Assembly (NCBI GenBank): GCA_022736595.1
Contig: DZDC01000019.1
Span: forward strand, 15,083 to 23,795
Direction of reading: 5' to 3'
DNA: 8,713 bases
DNA from: Draconibacterium orientale
GTDB taxonomy: Bacteria; Bacteroidota; Bacteroidia; Bacteroidales; UBA1556
Below, piece after piece: positions 6,990 through 8,713 of the stretch. Every line of letters begins with the position of its first letter. Within the stretch, counting starts at the first letter, position 1. A program made the translations under genes and the position numbers. Below the pieces are notes generated by a model. That model saw only the letters and a list, made by a program, of their open reading frames with translations. It had not been told where the DNA came from and searched no databases.

Positions 6990-7340
6990 ATGCCCATTAA
7001 ACGCAAAATACTTATTTTCATACTTTCCTTTGCAATAGGAAACATTGCGTTGTATTCCATCATTAACTTTCATCAATATCGTATTACGGGGGTTCAACTG
7101 GCCAAGTTCGACGATTATTTTATTAAAAAAGAAGAAAAGTATTTTGATCTCCTAAGTTATTCGACCGACCTAAGTCAAATTCTAATCTGCATTGATCTGA
7201 TTCCACCCATGGGGGCATTGGTAATTCAACGCATGAGAGCGCTTGATTTGTTCCATAGTCCAGCCCTTTTTTCAAATCCCATTTGGTTAAAGCCCTGGCT
7301 CAACATTCCCTTACCCATCCGAGGCTCACCGAGCTGCTAA
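6990..7340 (+). CDS. Hypothetical membrane-anchored small protein
   Basis: I do not recognise this 116-residue protein. It starts with a basic MPIKRK followed by a hydrophobic helix (about 7-27, ending YSIINF), which would be an N-terminal membrane anchor or uncleaved signal. A polar, charged region follows (about 36-60, containing FIKKEEKYFDLL), then a second moderately hydrophobic stretch (64-79, ILICIDLIPPMGALVI) and a proline-rich end with three tryptophan or proline clusters (IWLKPWLNIPLPIRG). A good promoter lies just upstream and an AAGGGA run directly precedes the ATG, too close to be a normal ribosome site. No other frame is open across the region. It could be a genuine lineage-restricted gene or the remnant of a longer one. 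It is followed by the T9SS cargo gene in the same direction after 168 bases. Confidence 0.5.
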   Translation: MPIKRKILIFILSFAIGNIALYSIINFHQYRITGVQLAKFDDYFIKKEEKYFDLLSYSTDLSQILICIDLIPPMGALVIQRMRALDLFHSPALFSNPIWLKPWLNIPLPIRGSPSC

Positions 7341-7508
7341 TTTCCTATTTTCATTTTTTTCACCCATTTCTTTGGTTTAATTCATTTTAAACTATTGAAA
7401 TACGTACTCAATTAATTTTACTTTTTTGGGTGACTGGTGATTTCAATTGATGGAAAACATCCTAATTACAATTCAAATTTTCAATATTAACATTTTAAAT
7501 CAATATTT
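7341..7508 (+). other. Intergenic leader of the T9SS cargo gene
   Basis: This 168-base AT-rich stretch has no ORF and no full TAnnTTTG match, so the promoter of the downstream gene is not identified. It holds a 6-base inverted repeat (GTTTAA at 7375-7380, TTAAAC at 7387-7392). A distant 7-base pair (TCACCCA at 7360-7366, TGGGTGA at 7427-7433) encloses it. These could fold together as one structured region, possibly a terminator of the preceding gene, but they are short. Confidence 0.35.
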
Positions 7509-8713
7509 ATGAAACGAATTTTTACCTTATTCTTACTTGTAGCATTGGGCATCCAGCTTACTGCCAGTCAAAAAGACTCAGTAATTACAGGAGCCAGTTA
7601 TGGACAAGATGTGTATTACAGTTTAAAAACCGGAACTGTAACCACTGTGGCACGTGCCAATTGGGATATTGCTTTCACCACCAACAAGATGAGCAGCAGC
7701 ATACTCGTAAACGATGGCAGTGGTGTAAGTCTATACGCCTATGGCGCAGGCGATACCTCGGCTTGGTCGAGTGTAGATACTGCTGGTTTTAGCAGCTGGA
7801 CTCCACTTTACAACAGCGAAGAAAGTTGGGAAGAAGGCGCTTTTGGCACCAATTCAACAGGACATCCTGATTATGGATGGGGAATCTATAATACCGTGAC
7901 CCATAATCTTAAAGGAGATTCACTCTTTGTACTTAAAAACACTTCTGGATTTTACAAAATTTGGATCGTTTCAAAACAATCGGCAGCCAACATCTTCACC
8001 TTTCGATTTGCCAAACTCGACAACAGTTTCGACACCACCATTGTGCTCGATTGCAACCCATATATGAGCAAAAACTTTGTGTATTACCATCTAGCAAGTA
8101 AAACCGTACTTGATCGTGAACCTGCAAAAGACAGTTGGGACATACTATTTACCAAGTATATGGCCATTCAACCTCAAGGAAGTTATTATTCTGTGACAGG
8201 AGTACTCCAAAACAATGCCGTGGAAATTGGTAAAATGGAATTGGTTGACACTGCACTAACGGATTGGTCAGCGGCCACCTTTTCTGATGTAAAATCGGTG
8301 ATTGGCTGGAATTGGAAAACTTTTAATATGAATACCTTTAGTTACGAAATTACAGACTCGCTGGTACACATCGTAAAAACTGTGGACGAAGATATTTACA
8401 AACTTGTCTTCACTGGATTTGCCGGTAGCAGTACTGGAAAAGTTTTCTTTACCAAAGCCAAACTTTCGGGTGTAGGTTTTGAAACGATCCAAGCTAATGG
8501 CTTTGTATCCGATATTTATCCTAATCCTGCTGAAAGGGAGATTCGCATTGATTTCAATAAATCGATGGATGCCCAAGTTCAAATTTATGACCTCAGTGGC
8601 AAATTGGCATTGAAAACCCAAGTAACAGGTCAACAAAATAACATCAACATTCAAAGTCTTACTTCTGGTTTGTACATTATCAAGGTGCAATCTTCTGAAG
8701 GAAGTGTTTCTCA
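7509..8713 (+). CDS. Secreted protein with two HmuY-like units and T9SS type A sorting domain, 3' end cut by window edge
   Basis: The frame is open from ATG 7509 to the right edge (401 residues). Residues 1-20 are a signal peptide (MKRIFTLFLLVALGIQLTAS). Two related units follow, about 34-180 and 190-320. Each opens with a YY-L-(G/K)TV strand and a WDI-(A/L)-FT motif (YYSLKTGTV and WDIAFTT at 36-44 and 52-58; YYHLASKTV and WDILFTK at 192-200 and 210-216). These resemble the HmuY-type beta-rich fold of Bacteroidota heme-binding lipoproteins. Here the protein lacks a lipobox, and heme binding cannot be inferred. Residues 331-401 are a T9SS type A C-terminal domain: SDIYPNPAEREIRIDF, VQIYDLSGKLAL and LTSGLYIIKVQSSEG. 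Family ends usually lie only about 8-12 residues past this point, so little is missing. It is predicted to be exported by Sec, then moved across the outer membrane by T9SS and released or anchored. A shadow ORF on the opposite strand at the right end is not a gene. Confidence 0.88.
   Translation, partial: MKRIFTLFLLVALGIQLTASQKDSVITGASYGQDVYYSLKTGTVTTVARANWDIAFTTNKMSSSILVNDGSGVSLYAYGAGDTSAWSSVDTAGFSSWTPLYNSEESWEEGAFGTNSTGHPDYGWGIYNTVTHNLKGDSLFVLKNTSGFYKIWIVSKQSAANIFTFRFAKLDNSFDTTIVLDCNPYMSKNFVYYHLASKTVLDREPAKDSWDILFTKYMAIQPQGSYYSVTGVLQNNAVEIGKMELVDTALTDWSAATFSDVKSVIGWNWKTFNMNTFSYEITDSLVHIVKTVDEDIYKLVFTGFAGSSTGKVFFTKAKLSGVGFETIQANGFVSDIYPNPAEREIRIDFNKSMDAQVQIYDLSGKLALKTQVTGQQNNINIQSLTSGLYIIKVQSSEGSVS

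Noticed and set aside
7324..7334. GCTC-ACC-GAGC hairpin as terminator of the small ORF
   Set aside because: The stem is only 4 bases, lies inside the coding end and has no T run directly after it.
7360..7433. TCACCCA / TGGGTGA pair as mobile element ends
   Set aside because: The arms are 7 bases and 60 bases apart, with no flanking target duplication and no gene between them.
8268..8690. Minus-strand 140-residue ORF
   Set aside because: It lies antisense to the T9SS cargo gene, whose frame has clear domains across the whole interval.

Overview
The window looks like chromosomal DNA from a member of the Bacteroidota, probably a lineage with a type IX secretion system (T9SS). Three things point there. 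The rightmost gene ends in a T9SS type A sorting domain. Several upstream regions carry the Bacteroidota -7 promoter element TAnnTTTG, most with a TTG element upstream, and starts have A/T-rich leaders instead of Shine-Dalgarno sites. The serS, DEAD-box helicase, LemA and TPM proteins have sequence features typical of that phylum. Base composition is moderately AT-rich. I cannot name a genus.

Left part (1-2681, minus strand): serS, encoding seryl-tRNA synthetase, is followed after 9 bases by a secreted TPR-type protein that runs off the left edge. Two candidate promoters lie in the 228-base gap upstream of serS.

Centre (2910-4772, minus strand): a single 620-residue DEAD-box RNA helicase has a DbpA-type RNA-binding domain and a basic repetitive tail. 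It has its own candidate promoter, which carries a 10-base direct repeat. A small AT-rich hairpin separates it from the operon upstream.

Centre-right (4923-6737, minus strand): a tight three-gene operon runs lemA, then a soluble TPM-domain protein, then a membrane-anchored TPM-domain protein with a Gly-rich tail. The first two genes are 2 bases apart and the last two overlap by 23 bases. This pairing of LemA with TPM proteins is a recurrent bacterial arrangement whose biochemical role is poorly defined.

Right part (6738-8713, plus strand): a 252-base divergent intergenic region holds a good plus-strand promoter and a near-perfect 12-base inverted repeat. It is followed by a 116-residue membrane-anchored protein I do not recognise. 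Last comes a secreted protein of two HmuY-like units plus a T9SS sorting domain, cut by the right edge within a few residues of its expected end.

Most of the window is ordinary housekeeping and conserved accessory sequence. The least explained parts are the 116-residue ORF, the duplicated HmuY-like secreted protein and the lemA-TPM-TPM operon. I saw no tRNA, rRNA, CRISPR array, insertion sequence or phage gene, and no gene-free stretch exceeds about 250 bases.
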